Assembly (NCBI GenBank): GCA_034002905.1
Contig: JAVEZQ010000011.1
Coordinates: 1-61,916, forward strand
DNA length: 61,916 nt
Direction: 5' to 3'
From: UBA8914 sp034002905
GTDB taxonomy: Bacteria; Pseudomonadota; Alphaproteobacteria; UBA9219
Part shown: positions 43,824 through 53,154 of the stretch, in pieces
How positions within the stretch are numbered: the stretch's first letter is position 1
Layout of the letters: each line of letters begins with the position of its first letter
Made by a program: the position numbers and the translations under genes
The notes under the pieces: model-generated
The model's input: the letters and a program-made list of their open reading frames with translations, nothing else
What the model was told of the DNA's origin: nothing
The model's database searches: none

Positions 43824-44822
43824 TTATCGTTTAATTGCATGGAATCTGTAGTATTTTAACCCCTGTTGAAAGGCGGCCAAACGCTTGGTCCAGGGTTTAA
43901 TCTCTTGAGCAATCGCCATTTGGCTTGCAAGACCGATCTTGTGCCTATCGGCAAAGGCGACAAAATCAGCAAGTCTTTTCAATATAATAGTCTTATAAAG
44001 CTGCGTCTGGTCTTCCATAACGCGGACTTCATAGCCCGCTTGTTTCCATGTCTTAACGATCTCGATAAGGGACATGGGAACAGCATTACGTTCAAATTCA
44101 AGCCACTTGACGACCGCCGGTTTGCTCCGTGCCGCCGCCTCGACAACATAATCGGTAAAGACAAGGTGACCGCCACCGCTTTTGATACTGCTATTCACGA
44201 CTTGAAAGAACTTTTCCTTGCCAATGATTTTATAAAATATTTCACGCGCAATAACACAATCATATTTGCGGGCGGCCTCATAGATATTAGGATCATAGGG
44301 CGTTACGCTTGCCTGTTTGCTCTTGCCGGCAGCGATAGACATAATCATACCGCGGGCGGCAAGGAACTGGTCTTGCTCAAGGCCCGTGACATAGGTTTTA
44401 TAACGCTCGGCAATAAAGCGGGCCATATCGCCAAAACCTGCGCTTAAGTCAAGAACACTGCTCTCGTGATTAAGACCAAGCTGCGATGTTAAACTATCCA
44501 GATAGGTTTCATCGCCCGGCAAAGCGCGTCCTTCGCCCCACAGGCGTTCGATAACCTGCACACGATCGGGATTCCATTCGCTAATCTCGATCGGTTGCGG
44601 CTCTAACGCCTCATCTACTGTTTCGTCCTTCTTGGTAACGGGGCGCTTGATCGCGGCAGAAACACGGTCATTCTTTGCTTTGTGCTGGATGAGCCCCGCC
44701 AACGGCCACTCCTTGCCATCGGCCCAGAAATCCAGCGCCAATCCCGCAACGGCTACCCCTACCCGCATGGCAAAGCCAAGCTGGGGGGCCGAAGGCGTTG
44801 TTTGTTCTGGTAACGTGTTCAT
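43824..44822 (-). CDS. Class I SAM-dependent methyltransferase
   Basis: The product is 332 residues from the ATG at 44822, which lacks a clear ribosome-binding site; a TTG at 44891 would add 23 residues. The SAM-binding motif I is SVLDLSAGFGDMARFIAERY, motif II VTGLEQDQF, and HLVFTDYVVE corresponds to motif IV. The C-terminal 80 residues are basic and helical. The fold resembles cyclopropane/sterol-type and ubiquinone methyltransferases, but the substrate cannot be told. Next to shc, a lipid substrate is attractive, yet a terminator lies between them and hopanoid C-2 methylation uses an unrelated radical SAM enzyme. Confidence 0.75.
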   Translation of the reverse strand: MNTLPEQTTPSAPQLGFAMRVGVAVAGLALDFWADGKEWPLAGLIQHKAKNDRVSAAIKRPVTKKDETVDEALEPQPIEISEWNPDRVQVIERLWGEGRALPGDETYLDSLTSQLGLNHESSVLDLSAGFGDMARFIAERYKTYVTGLEQDQFLAARGMIMSIAAGKSKQASVTPYDPNIYEAARKYDCVIAREIFYKIIGKEKFFQVVNSSIKSGGGHLVFTDYVVEAAARSKPAVVKWLEFERNAVPMSLIEIVKTWKQAGYEVRVMEDQTQLYKTIILKRLADFVAFADRHKIGLASQMAIAQEIKPWTKRLAAFQQGLKYYRFHAIKR

Positions 44823-44996
44823 TAAGGGCTTGCGCGAGGAGGAGAGAATCTTAACCAAAAGGATATTACGGGCTAACCCTTGAGAGCACAAGAGGCCGTG
44901 GCAAGATTCCCAAAGACTTCCTTTCTTGCCATACTCCCTTTACACAAACACCAGCAATAAAACGACGCCCCTGCTCTAACCCTTTACAGAAAAGAC

Positions 44997-45401
44997 TTAC
45001 CCCTTCCCTCTCCATTTTTCAAAACTACGGGCGCCGGTATAACCAAGATAACCCATGCCAAACAAACTAATGATCGGCTCAGGGATCGCCGAGAGCCACG
45101 CACGAAAGCCTTCGGTCACGGACTTAGCCGTCACGGGGTCATAAGCAAAAACGATCCCCATCGGCAACGACGCGAGCAACAGCACATAGACCACATAAAG
45201 AAAAGAGGGCCGCGCGCGGCTGGTCCATGGATCTTGACTTTGCGCTTCGGCCAAAATGGGCGAGAGCTGCGCCTCGATCTCCTTAAGCGCTTGCTGCCCT
45301 TCCGCCTTCATAAGCTCTAGCTTGGCCGCTTCCCTCGCCGTTGGGTCGGGGATCAATTTATCAATCAACGCGCACACGGGCGTAATCAAAGCTTGCCACA
45401 T
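44997..45401 (-). CDS. Three-helix GTA-type holin
   Basis: The product is 134 residues from the ATG at 45401, with GGAGG seven bases upstream; it starts one base after the lysozyme stop. An N-terminal amphipathic helix (KLELMKAEGQQALKEIEAQL) leads to the highly typical DPWTSRARPSFLYVVYVLLL, then two further hydrophobic helices and IISLFGMGYLGYTGARSFEK at the end. This pattern is that of the holin family linked to GTA release. It forms holes in the inner membrane to let the lysozyme out. It is the last gene of the cluster. Confidence 0.92.
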   Translation of the reverse strand: MWQALITPVCALIDKLIPDPTAREAAKLELMKAEGQQALKEIEAQLSPILAEAQSQDPWTSRARPSFLYVVYVLLLASLPMGIVFAYDPVTAKSVTEGFRAWLSAIPEPIISLFGMGYLGYTGARSFEKWRGKG

Positions 45402-45402
45402 C

Positions 45403-45900
45403 CTAAAATCCTCCTTCATCGGCACGACGCCACAAAGCGCCCTCGGCAGCACGGCGGCGCGTAAGGCCACCCAGTTCTTCACCGCCAGCCTTATTCCATC
45501 GCATCAGCTGGGCGGGTACTTGTTCGTACCAGCCGCGATTGAGAAGCTTGAGCAAAGTTGACCGCTCAAAGTTTCCTTCCCCAACATTGAAAACAAAACT
45601 GACCAAAGCCGCGAACTGATTGTCGGATAGTGTCACTTGCACCAAACGCGCAACGGCGCGTTCGGCCTGCTCCAGATCATCACGAAGCAAGTCTTCCGCT
45701 TCCTCTTTCGTGATGACCATAGTCGGCTGGGTCGTGCGCGTGTGGCCATAGCCAATCGTCCACACCTTGCCCGGACAACGGTAAGCACGCAGATTTAAGC
45801 CTTCATATTCCTTGATCAGCGCGATCCCCGCCTGATTGACGGACCGCGCAAACCAGCACGATGCTTTTGTCTTGATCCCCTCACTCGTATAATTCATCAT
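45403..45900 (-). CDS. Phage-type lysozyme (GH24 endolysin)
   Basis: The product is 165 residues. The GH24 core has catalytic Glu in IALIKEYEGLNLRAYRCPG and the Thr-containing WTIGYGHTRTT, with FAALVSFVFNVGEGNFERST after it. There is no signal peptide, so release depends on the holin just downstream. The N-terminal 15 residues are an unusual polar extension. It cleaves peptidoglycan glycan strands during particle release. Confidence 0.92.
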   Translation of the reverse strand: MMNYTSEGIKTKASCWFARSVNQAGIALIKEYEGLNLRAYRCPGKVWTIGYGHTRTTQPTMVITKEEAEDLLRDDLEQAERAVARLVQVTLSDNQFAALVSFVFNVGEGNFERSTLLKLLNRGWYEQVPAQLMRWNKAGGEELGGLTRRRAAEGALWRRADEGGF

Positions 45901-45904
45901 GGGT

Positions 45905-46177
45905 CTACCTCATCCGCTTTTCGATCCGGTCGAGCAAAACATTTTGCGCCGACACACGCTCATCCAGACGGCCGAGCTTCTCCATAACCTTTTCTTGAAA
46001 CTCCTCTGCCTTTCCGATACTCGTTTCGATCTTGGTAACACGCTGCTGGAGAAAATCGGCATCCCGCGCTTTGGCCGACACCCACCAGACGGCCATTGCA
46101 CCCTGAACAACCAATGTGATCAAAAGCGCCAGCGGCAAGCCCCTAATTAATCCGTTCTGCACTTCAAGCTTGCTCAT
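45905..46177 (-). CDS. Small membrane/coiled-coil protein of the lysis module
   Basis: The product is 90 residues. One membrane helix (ALLITLVVQGAMAVWWV, residues about 17-33) is followed by a coiled coil (FLQQRVTKIETSIGKAEEF and on to the C-terminus). This topology, N-in with a periplasmic coiled coil, is that of inner-membrane spanins (Rz-like) and of some phage accessory proteins. No paired lipoprotein outer spanin is visible. Its start overlaps the DUF2793 stop by four bases. Confidence 0.6.
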   Translation of the reverse strand: MSKLEVQNGLIRGLPLALLITLVVQGAMAVWWVSAKARDADFLQQRVTKIETSIGKAEEFQEKVMEKLGRLDERVSAQNVLLDRIEKRMR

Positions 46178-46518
46178 ACGAAGCCTCCTAACAGCGCCCA
46201 GCTTGTGCCATTGAAAGCAACAAACTTCGCCTCGTCCTGAACAAAGGCGATAAAACCGGCCTTAGGTGTTTTAAAAACCCATCCGCTGTAATAGCAAGCA
46301 ATCGCTCCTTCATGCCCGCTCCAGTCACCCGTCGCACCACTGGGCACAATATAGGCGTCGCCCTCCTCCGGCGACGCTGGCGAGGTTGTCAGATGCCTGT
46401 CCTTGACGCTGAGTTGGCACAGCGTATCAAGATCATTCAACGCCTCATTATGGGTCACTTCTTTCTGGGCTTGCGACGCTACGATATACGCCAGCCCTAA
46501 TTTGGGACTCGTCGTCAT
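46174..46518 (-). CDS. DUF2793-type phage protein
   Basis: The product is 114 residues from the ATG at 46518 with AGAAAGGA upstream. It opens SPKLGLAYIVASQAQKEVTHN followed by NDLDTLCQLSVKD, and continues with GDAYIVPSGATGDWSGHEG and IACYYSGWVF, the typical DUF2793 pattern. These small beta proteins follow the gp15 gene in GTA and related phages and are thought to be part of fibres or spikes. Role is inferred from position. Confidence 0.8.
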   Translation of the reverse strand: MTTSPKLGLAYIVASQAQKEVTHNEALNDLDTLCQLSVKDRHLTTSPASPEEGDAYIVPSGATGDWSGHEGAIACYYSGWVFKTPKAGFIAFVQDEAKFVAFNGTSWALLGGFV

Positions 46519-46568
46519 ATTTTTCCTTTCTGTTGGAATATTATTCGTTTGATTTCCGTTGAAGACAC

Positions 46569-49500
46569 TTAAACAAGCGCCTGTGCCACAGCCCCTCGGC
46601 CATAGCGATCGGACAGCTGGCACACACGCAGATCAAGCATCGCGGGAACACTTCCACCCCAATCCATCGTTAGCATCGCTGCCGTATAGGTCACCGACGA
46701 AGCACCAAGAACCTCAAACGACCGCACGATCTGACCGTTGTTCCACACTTCCGCGATATAGCTTTCAGTGGCTTCATCAAGCGGGACATCGATATAATCA
46801 ACCCACGCCGCATTCTTGCGCCCACGGCGTTTCCAGCTCAGCACGATATCGCTGTTGCTTCGCATCGCCCCCAAATGACAAGGCGCAAGAGGCTCCAGCG
46901 TCTTCATCTGGTAAGTCAGCGGGATATCCTGTGCGGCACCAAGCGATCCCCCTTGGCTCACGGCACGGAAATGATAGGTCGCACCGCGATCCGTAATGGA
47001 CGCGGGTAAAAATTGCAAACCTGTTTGATCCAGCATGACAAAGGCCTCGCCGATATCATGCGTGCCGCAGGCACTTTCCGTTCCTTTCCGCCCACGCAGG
47101 AGGTCGGACAGCTCATAAAGCCCTTCCTCAATCAGCGTCGCCGTCTGAAACTGAATGATCTCGGCGCCGCACAGAGCCGCATTCGCTCCAGCAAGCAATT
47201 CAGCCTCACTACAAGAGGACAAACTCCCGCGCAACAGCTGCACTCGCAATTTGCTTATTCTGTCTAGATATTCACACGGCTTTGCGCTCAGCTCGGTCAC
47301 GGCAATCCCGCTCACGGCGGCTGAGGTGACAATTGTTTGCCGTGTGAAGTTCACGCCATCCGCTGCACGCCACAGGCTCGCCCCCTGCCAACCATCACGC
47401 CCGCTGATGGCGACATAAATACCTGCCTCGTCATCCTGATTGCGCAACAGCGGCAAGTCCATCAGCGTCAAAACTGACGGCACAAAAGCCGTCAATGATC
47501 CACCCTGCCCGTCACCGCCAAAAGCATCGACCGCACCATCGGTTGCGAAATGCGCAAGGGTCAGCGCATCCATCTGTATCACACCATCCTTCAGGCTCGT
47601 TTGCATAACACGTAAGGCCTGCCCCTCATAAGTCACAATATCGCCCGGCTCGATCCTCATCCATTTGCGCGAGAGGAAAAAGCGATACTGCTCACGCTCG
47701 GCCCACAGGCGGTAGAGATGCTCTTGCGCAACCTGCTTGGCCTTGGCGGACGTACAGACAAGCGGCAGCTCGACCTTGGCAACCGCCATCGCCCCACGAG
47801 AGGCTTTGCGCCGTGCACACTGGCTTCCAACCTCATATTCCCGCGAGGCGTCAAGAAAATCGACCGTCAGCTCGACGGGCAGATCGAGCTCCTGCACGCG
47901 AGAGCGCGTGACATCGGCTTGCGCGCCCGTCACCTTCTCGCTCGCCGCGCCGCAATCCTCCGGCAACAACGCAACATCATCGCCGCTCCCATAGGGAACA
48001 GCCTTCAAGGCTCCGTCACTTTCGACCAGATCGAAGGCATAAAGTGCTTGAAGCGGGGCAAGCGCCGAAGCTGCGGTTGCATGATTGGCCAGCACATACC
48101 CATCCACAACATGTCCTGCCAGAGCTGATACATCATAATCGCCAGCTTGATAACCCGCACGTCGCAAAATCTTGCCAACAACCTCATCCAAAGCGACGCC
48201 GGAAAACCGCCTTCTCACCGTAATCATGCGTGTTATATCGTCGCTGGTGCCTGCATGTAGCAGGACAATAAAACGCTCAGGATCAATCCGCGCCGCACCA
48301 TAAATACTGGCCGAAGTTGTTATCTCCTCGACCAGTTGCGCATCCGTTAGCATCGTAAAACCTGCGCTACCTAAACCAATCTCCGTTATCCGCATGGCGA
48401 CTTCGATATTCGAGCGGTGCAGAATCACGATCTTGTTGCCAAACATCATCGGCGCATGACCATAGCAGCTACTCCAATTGGCGCTTGTGAACTTCTGCCA
48501 AGGTCGTGTGATCGTGATATCGCTTGCGCTCGGCACAAAGGACATCATCTGCATATCAATGGTGGTCAGATAAAGGAGTGTCCATTCTTCTTCGCCCGTT
48601 TGAAGCAAGAAAACCTGCGGCCCGCTACCATTCCCTTGGTTATAGCCAGAGGTCACGACCATCTCGTCACCGACAACCAGATCATTTTTGACCCAGTGCA
48701 ACGTCCGCGCATAATAGGCGCTGAACTTGAGTGCCGCATTGCCCATATAACTGATAAGCCCCTCGCCAAAAGGTCGGAACTGTGTATTGCAAACGGCAAA
48801 GCGCGTTGTCGCGCTGCCAAGGCCCCACACATCCCGAAAGCCGCAATCGATAAGAGCCATCCCCGCCCGCATCATAACACGTACACCGCGCCGCCCGCTG
48901 CGCTGGTCATTCAGGACAAAGTGAAAATCATCAATCCACGCGATCTGACGCAGCTCGCTTATCTCCATCGACACGCTCGTGACGGGGCCAAAGCTTCGCG
49001 TCATCTTGTCGAAGAGAACCATACGATAATTCTTACCGCTTCCCGCATCTTGCAATCCAATCGCGGCAAAGCGCTCGTCACCCGCGAGCGCCCAACTCTG
49101 ATCGCCAACATCGCTACACCCAAAGATATCGCTTTGCTTTTCGAAGAGTTTGACCGGCGCATCGCCCGTCACGTCATAGCCTGCCACGGTCATCACGCCG
49201 CTAAACCCATCCGTGAGATAGCCAAGCTGCAGTATCTGCCTTGCGCGACTGCTCGATCCATCCAGCACAATCGGCGGTGTCTCGTCATACCGCGTCGCGA
49301 GCGTATCGCGCATCTGCGCAGGGTTAACCTCGCCTGTCATGGCTGGCCTTGACACCTCGTCAGCAGGGATCACTTCAAAGGTCAAGTTCGGTAGGCGATT
49401 GCTAAAATTACTCAGCTCCAGCCCCTCAATCACAATATAGGCAACGCCGCGATAGGCGGGCACCAGCCTTGCTCCGATCCATGACTGCAGCAAAGGATCG

Positions 49501-50003
49501 ACAGCTTGATCAATACCGCCCAGATGCACCGTTGATCCGGCGCGCACACCATCTTTCCAAATACCGTTTTGATAAATAATTTTGCTATCGGCCCAGATTG
49601 TTTCAATCCCGCCGATCTCGCCCGCACAAATCGCAATCGCGCAATTGAGGCTATAGCTATAGGTCGTGCGCGTCTCGCTAAAGCTACTGCCGATCCCGCC
49701 CTTGCCACCGCTGACGGTGTTTTCATGTGCGGTTTCGATAAGGCCAGATGTCCAGATTACATTGCCCGCAATGCGCGAGCGACCAAAGACCGTTGGAATG
49801 ACAATGCCGTAACGCGAATCCTGTACCTGAAAGTTTTCAAGGCGCGGGCCGTCTTTTACATCGCCGCTGGATGACCAACCGATCTCGCGATCAATCGCAC
49901 GACCGGCACGCCGACCAAGAGCGCTGAGTAGCCGTCCACCGATCCCCGGCACAAGCGCATTGCCGACCGACGACCCAATGCTGGATAAAATAATCGAAGC
50001 CAT
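46569..50003 (-). CDS. gp15-like baseplate/host-recognition protein with atypical middle domain
   Basis: The product is 1144 residues. The N-terminal 230 residues match GTA gp15: MASIILSSIGSSVGNALVPG, VIPTVFGRSRIAGNVIWTSG, the TYSYSLNCAIAICAGEIGG block and PAYRGVAYIVIEGLEL. In Rhodobacter GTA a TIM-barrel domain follows. Here residues about 250-590 instead show repeated short blocks such as DERFAAIGLQDAG, MVLFDKMTRSFGPV and LRQIAWIDDFHFVLND, which look like beta-propeller blades. From about 600 the common phage-tail region returns (ALDEVVGKILRRAGYQAGDYD, then the QEHLYRLWAEREQYRFFLSRKW segment). It forms the tip that contacts the host. First of the tail-tip genes from the left. Confidence 0.82.
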   Translation of the reverse strand: MASIILSSIGSSVGNALVPGIGGRLLSALGRRAGRAIDREIGWSSSGDVKDGPRLENFQVQDSRYGIVIPTVFGRSRIAGNVIWTSGLIETAHENTVSGGKGGIGSSFSETRTTYSYSLNCAIAICAGEIGGIETIWADSKIIYQNGIWKDGVRAGSTVHLGGIDQAVDPLLQSWIGARLVPAYRGVAYIVIEGLELSNFSNRLPNLTFEVIPADEVSRPAMTGEVNPAQMRDTLATRYDETPPIVLDGSSSRARQILQLGYLTDGFSGVMTVAGYDVTGDAPVKLFEKQSDIFGCSDVGDQSWALAGDERFAAIGLQDAGSGKNYRMVLFDKMTRSFGPVTSVSMEISELRQIAWIDDFHFVLNDQRSGRRGVRVMMRAGMALIDCGFRDVWGLGSATTRFAVCNTQFRPFGEGLISYMGNAALKFSAYYARTLHWVKNDLVVGDEMVVTSGYNQGNGSGPQVFLLQTGEEEWTLLYLTTIDMQMMSFVPSASDITITRPWQKFTSANWSSCYGHAPMMFGNKIVILHRSNIEVAMRITEIGLGSAGFTMLTDAQLVEEITTSASIYGAARIDPERFIVLLHAGTSDDITRMITVRRRFSGVALDEVVGKILRRAGYQAGDYDVSALAGHVVDGYVLANHATAASALAPLQALYAFDLVESDGALKAVPYGSGDDVALLPEDCGAASEKVTGAQADVTRSRVQELDLPVELTVDFLDASREYEVGSQCARRKASRGAMAVAKVELPLVCTSAKAKQVAQEHLYRLWAEREQYRFFLSRKWMRIEPGDIVTYEGQALRVMQTSLKDGVIQMDALTLAHFATDGAVDAFGGDGQGGSLTAFVPSVLTLMDLPLLRNQDDEAGIYVAISGRDGWQGASLWRAADGVNFTRQTIVTSAAVSGIAVTELSAKPCEYLDRISKLRVQLLRGSLSSCSEAELLAGANAALCGAEIIQFQTATLIEEGLYELSDLLRGRKGTESACGTHDIGEAFVMLDQTGLQFLPASITDRGATYHFRAVSQGGSLGAAQDIPLTYQMKTLEPLAPCHLGAMRSNSDIVLSWKRRGRKNAAWVDYIDVPLDEATESYIAEVWNNGQIVRSFEVLGASSVTYTAAMLTMDWGGSVPAMLDLRVCQLSDRYGRGAVAQALV

Positions 50004-50006
50004 TTC

Positions 50007-50432
50007 TTACCTTTCTGTAAACCGATACACGCCGACAAGCCGCCTGCGCCAGTAATCACCCATCGTGCTTTGAACGACCTTCCCAGCGGGCGCAAAGCTA
50101 TGGATCATCTCATCCAGCCTCAAGGCGAGTGCGACATGCTGCGGTTGCCCGTCATAGCGAAAGAGCAAAATGTCCCCGCGCCGAATAGCGTTACGATCCG
50201 GCACCTCCTGTGCACCATGGTCTTTCAAAGCCTGTACCAGCGACACGCCATCCGGCCTGCGCCCATAATCGCGCCGGTCACGCACCGCTATACCTGCGGC
50301 ATTTGCGCCGATGATCACAAGGCCAATACAATCCAGCCCGACGCCAGCCTTTCGCCCCTGATGGTGAAAAGGCGTGCCAAGGCAGGCGATGACGGCTTGC
50401 ACCATCGCCTCAATAGATTCTTCCTGTGTCAT
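50007..50432 (-). CDS. NlpC/P60-family peptidase, gp14-like
   Basis: The product is 141 residues from the ATG at 50432. The catalytic Cys is in GVGLDCIGLVIIG and the His in PQHVALALRL, with IRRGDILLFRYDG between, the typical GTA peptidase pattern. It lies in the tail tip and opens peptidoglycan during DNA entry. Gene order after gp13-like and before gp15-like is as in Rhodobacter GTA. Family length fits. Confidence 0.92.
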   Translation of the reverse strand: MTQEESIEAMVQAVIACLGTPFHHQGRKAGVGLDCIGLVIIGANAAGIAVRDRRDYGRRPDGVSLVQALKDHGAQEVPDRNAIRRGDILLFRYDGQPQHVALALRLDEMIHSFAPAGKVVQSTMGDYWRRRLVGVYRFTER

Positions 50433-50436
50433 GTAT

Positions 50437-51282
50437 TTACCCCGGATAATCCAAAAGGCGGCCAATCCCCGGCAAATGCGGGAAGCCGCCATAATTCATC
50501 TCATTGCCAAAACGCGCACAGCAGGTTGCAAAGCGCTTGTCGCATCCGGCCACGAGGCTATAGCTATCGCCAACCTGTATATCGCTAATCATCGGCAGCC
50601 AAAGAGTCAGGCGCTGCGGCTCGCTTTTCCACCGTTGCACCTCGACAATCGCACCTTCATTCGCGCCGGACAGCCATGTCAACTGCCCGTCATTAAACCA
50701 GCCATCTTCCTCGCCGCGCGCGCTATCATAGAAAATCTGTCGATCCGTAACGCTGCTTACCTGCCCCGTCACAGTATAGGTTGCGGCATCAAGGCCGCAT
50801 CGCGCATCGCAGAACTCAAAGCGACATTCGGGTGTATAGGTCTCGCCCACCTTGCGTGTAAGCATATCCTGAAAACCACGCAGAGACGCGACATATTGCC
50901 CGCCCGACACCGCGACTTCACCCAACCATCCACGCCGTAAATGCAAGAGACCTTGCGACAAATCGGCCCAGTTACACAAAGCAAAATCAATCCGCGCATG
51001 ATCATAAAGACCTGCACGAATATCGCGCTCTTCAATCTGGGTGCTGCTCAAGACACCCGCAATATCGAAATCCTTGGTCTTGAGCGCCGTATCCTGCGCG
51101 ATCTTCCCAAGCGGCGTAAAAGCTTCCTCTGCCTGATAGACCACACCATCCATTGTCAGATTCCGATCATGCGACGTCATAGCAATCACAGCTCCATCCG
51201 AGCGCGTGATCTTGACCAACTCGGCAAGCGTCGTTAGCTCACCGTCCATATGCGCCCTCAGCGCTTCTGATAGATATTTCAT
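50437..51282 (-). CDS. DUF2163 baseplate hub protein, gp13-like
   Basis: The product is 281 residues from the ATG at 51282 (GAGGG upstream); a TTG six bases earlier overlaps the previous gene. It has the family pattern, with TTLAELVKITRSDGAVI at the start, CRFEFCDARCGLDAA in the middle and CDKRFATCCARFGNEMNYGG near the end. The clustered cysteines are conserved in GTA gp13, where they hold an iron-sulfur cluster in the hub. The protein should join the tail end to gp15. Confidence 0.9.
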   Translation of the reverse strand: MKYLSEALRAHMDGELTTLAELVKITRSDGAVIAMTSHDRNLTMDGVVYQAEEAFTPLGKIAQDTALKTKDFDIAGVLSSTQIEERDIRAGLYDHARIDFALCNWADLSQGLLHLRRGWLGEVAVSGGQYVASLRGFQDMLTRKVGETYTPECRFEFCDARCGLDAATYTVTGQVSSVTDRQIFYDSARGEEDGWFNDGQLTWLSGANEGAIVEVQRWKSEPQRLTLWLPMISDIQVGDSYSLVAGCDKRFATCCARFGNEMNYGGFPHLPGIGRLLDYPG

Positions 51283-51284
51283 GC

Positions 51285-51917
51285 TCAAACCCTCAACTCA
51301 ACGAGCGGAATATCCTCTTCGCTTTGCGCAAGGTTACGATCATCGGCGGTAAGGCTCAGCCTGTCCGAGTCAAACCGCACAGGTACATCAAACTGAAAAC
51401 CTGCGTAAATGACCGCGCCACTCGCGGGCGCTTGGGAAAAGGTCACGATGCCGCTTGTTTCATCAATGCTCCATCCCGTTTCTATTTCCACACTATCAAC
51501 CCCGACACGCACCGTATCGGCAACTGGTTTGGCAATATCGCGCTTAGACGCGCCTTCCCCACCGCCATAAGACTTACAAAGTTGGAACTGCGTCGTGGTA
51601 CCGTCGCCCGTAGCGATTATCTGATCGTTCCAGTCGGGCGCGCTGATCCCGTCTGCGGTAGAGCTATAATCGCTCCAATCCTTGAGGCGAAACCCGCGCG
51701 CACGTCCAGCTCTTGCCTGAAAAAAGGCAAGCAGTTGCGCCGCTTCGCTTGCCGTCGTGATGCCGGTACGTGCGTTATAACGGCGACGCGCCTGTGCCCA
51801 GAGCTGATTACGTTGTTCATGGCCGCTTTGCAGCGTTACAATCTCCGTCATAAAGTGCGGCCCGCCTTGTGCCCCATAACGGATCTTGAGCGGCAACCTG
51901 ATTTCATCAAAAGCCAT
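51285..51917 (-). CDS. DUF2460 distal tail protein, gp12-like
   Basis: The product is 210 residues from the ATG at 51917; the frame is open 15 bases more. Family marks are FDEIRLPLKIRYGAQGGPHF, GHEQRNQLWAQARRRYNA and FRARAGRARGFRLKDW-like text at 65-85. It forms the ring at the tail end that holds the hub. The gene starts five bases after the stop of the head-closure gene, so there is no room for tail tube or tape measure genes, which normally come just before gp12. Confidence 0.9.
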   Translation of the reverse strand: MAFDEIRLPLKIRYGAQGGPHFMTEIVTLQSGHEQRNQLWAQARRRYNARTGITTASEAAQLLAFFQARAGRARGFRLKDWSDYSSTADGISAPDWNDQIIATGDGTTTQFQLCKSYGGGEGASKRDIAKPVADTVRVGVDSVEIETGWSIDETSGIVTFSQAPASGAVIYAGFQFDVPVRFDSDRLSLTADDRNLAQSEEDIPLVELRV

Positions 51918-51921
51918 TGTC

Positions 51922-52263
51922 TTACTCCTCAATCAAATAATTCTGTTCTTCGACATAAAGGGCGGTCCAATGCGCAGGCTCATCCAGATCGCGCACACCC
52001 CGAATAAGAAAAGCGCGTTCGTTGCTGAGCATTCTATGCCCCGTCTTGATAGTCAGATCAGGGGAGCAGCGCACGACAATCTGATGCGTGAGGCCATTCT
52101 CGCGGGTCAGGCCAACGCCATTACCATAGGAGTCGAGCCGCCCGAACAAGGTGGCAACAGTCACCCATTGCCTGACCATAGAGCCGTCCTCACTACGGAC
52201 AAAAACCTCTTCCTTCTGCAAATCGAAAAGCGTCTTGAGCATGCTTGCGGTAGGGAGTTTCAT
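51922..52263 (-). CDS. Head-tail adaptor/closure protein
   Basis: The product is 113 residues. TVATLFGRLDSYGNGVGLTR and HQIVVRCSPDLTIKTGHRM with FLIRGVRDLDEP are the strands of the SPP1 gp16-type head-completion family, about 110 residues long. It seals the portal channel after packaging and gives the tail docking surface. Its start overlaps the connector gene by four bases. Confidence 0.85.
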   Translation of the reverse strand: MKLPTASMLKTLFDLQKEEVFVRSEDGSMVRQWVTVATLFGRLDSYGNGVGLTRENGLTHQIVVRCSPDLTIKTGHRMLSNERAFLIRGVRDLDEPAHWTALYVEEQNYLIEE

Positions 52264-52850
52264 GCCGCCCCCATACTGTAAAGCCGGAAGTCATGCAGCA
52301 GCGCCTCGATCGTCAGCGGCGCAGGCGCAATCATTGTCGTGTTAATGGCCTCGCCGCGATACTCGTACCAGTGCAGCGCGAGCTGTTTGATCGCCAGCTT
52401 GATGGCCTCAGGCACAGCATCGGGATCCTCGCCATAACCCGCACGATAGGTGATCACCATGCCGTTCGCACAACGTGAGAAGTCCGGCCAGACGGCACCC
52501 TCGCGCAGTACAAGCCGCCCCGGCTGACTAAGCGTATCGCCATAATAATTGTTTGAAATCCAGTTTGTTAGCTGATCATCCTCATCATAAAGCTGAACAG
52601 ACACCACCTCGGCCAATGGCGTGCGCGGCAGAGTCACGCTCTCCTTGGATGGTGGGGTTGAGAGCGCCAATTCCCACACCTGATGGATAAAAGCGCGACG
52701 CGTATAGTGCTCACACCATTGGCGTGCCGCCTTTAAAAGCCCTGTCAATAATGGGTCATCCTGCGTGCTCGTGATCCTCGCATGCGTTTTGAAATCCGTA
52801 AGCGTCACCGGCTCGCTCGCGGGTGGCGTCACTAAAATATGTGAAAGCAT
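52260..52850 (-). CDS. Head-tail connector protein, gp6/phiE125 gp8-like
   Basis: The product is 196 residues. TLTDFKTHARITSTQDDPLL with LLKAARQWCEHYTRRAF is the helical start of the connector family; the middle is beta (WELALSTPPSKESVTLPRTP) and the end helical (AIKLAIKQLALHWYEYRGEA). It forms a ring under the portal. Position between capsid genes and closure protein agrees with this role. Confidence 0.9.
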   Translation of the reverse strand: MLSHILVTPPASEPVTLTDFKTHARITSTQDDPLLTGLLKAARQWCEHYTRRAFIHQVWELALSTPPSKESVTLPRTPLAEVVSVQLYDEDDQLTNWISNNYYGDTLSQPGRLVLREGAVWPDFSRCANGMVITYRAGYGEDPDAVPEAIKLAIKQLALHWYEYRGEAINTTMIAPAPLTIEALLHDFRLYSMGAA

Positions 52851-52867
52851 TTTTCCCTCTCTTTTGT

Positions 52868-53140
52868 TTAGTCGGCCCAGACGCCACAGACGGCTTGACC
52901 TGTCTCTTCATCGACAAGGTTCAGACCGCCAAAGGCTGGTACGGGAAAACTCGCCCGAACGCAGCTATAGTAAAAAGCGGGATCACCCGCCGCGTCCTGC
53001 GCGGGAACGATGTTACCTTCTTCGTCGATTGTTTCGTCAACGGCCTCTCGGCCTTTCACAGGTTCCATCACGTTGCGCAGGAAGGCGCGAAGGCCGAGCA
53101 GCTCGTCGCAGCTCACAGCCCGTAAATAAGTGTCAATCAT
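52868..53140 (-). CDS. Small phage-cluster protein of unknown function
   Basis: The product is 90 residues, acidic, with GLRAFLRNVMEPVKGREAVD and the aromatic stretch FYYSCVRASFPVPAFGGL. No transmembrane segment or motif I recognise. It is placed between the fibre-like gene and the connector gene. A real gene by spacing and RBS (AAAGGAAACGAGA), possibly a fibre chaperone. Confidence 0.55.
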   Translation of the reverse strand: MIDTYLRAVSCDELLGLRAFLRNVMEPVKGREAVDETIDEEGNIVPAQDAAGDPAFYYSCVRASFPVPAFGGLNLVDEETGQAVCGVWAD

Positions 53141-53154
53141 TCTCGTTTCCTTTT

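Noticed and set aside
48417..49352. Open frame of 311 codons on the plus strand
   Set aside because: It is antisense to the gp15-like gene, without recognisable features.
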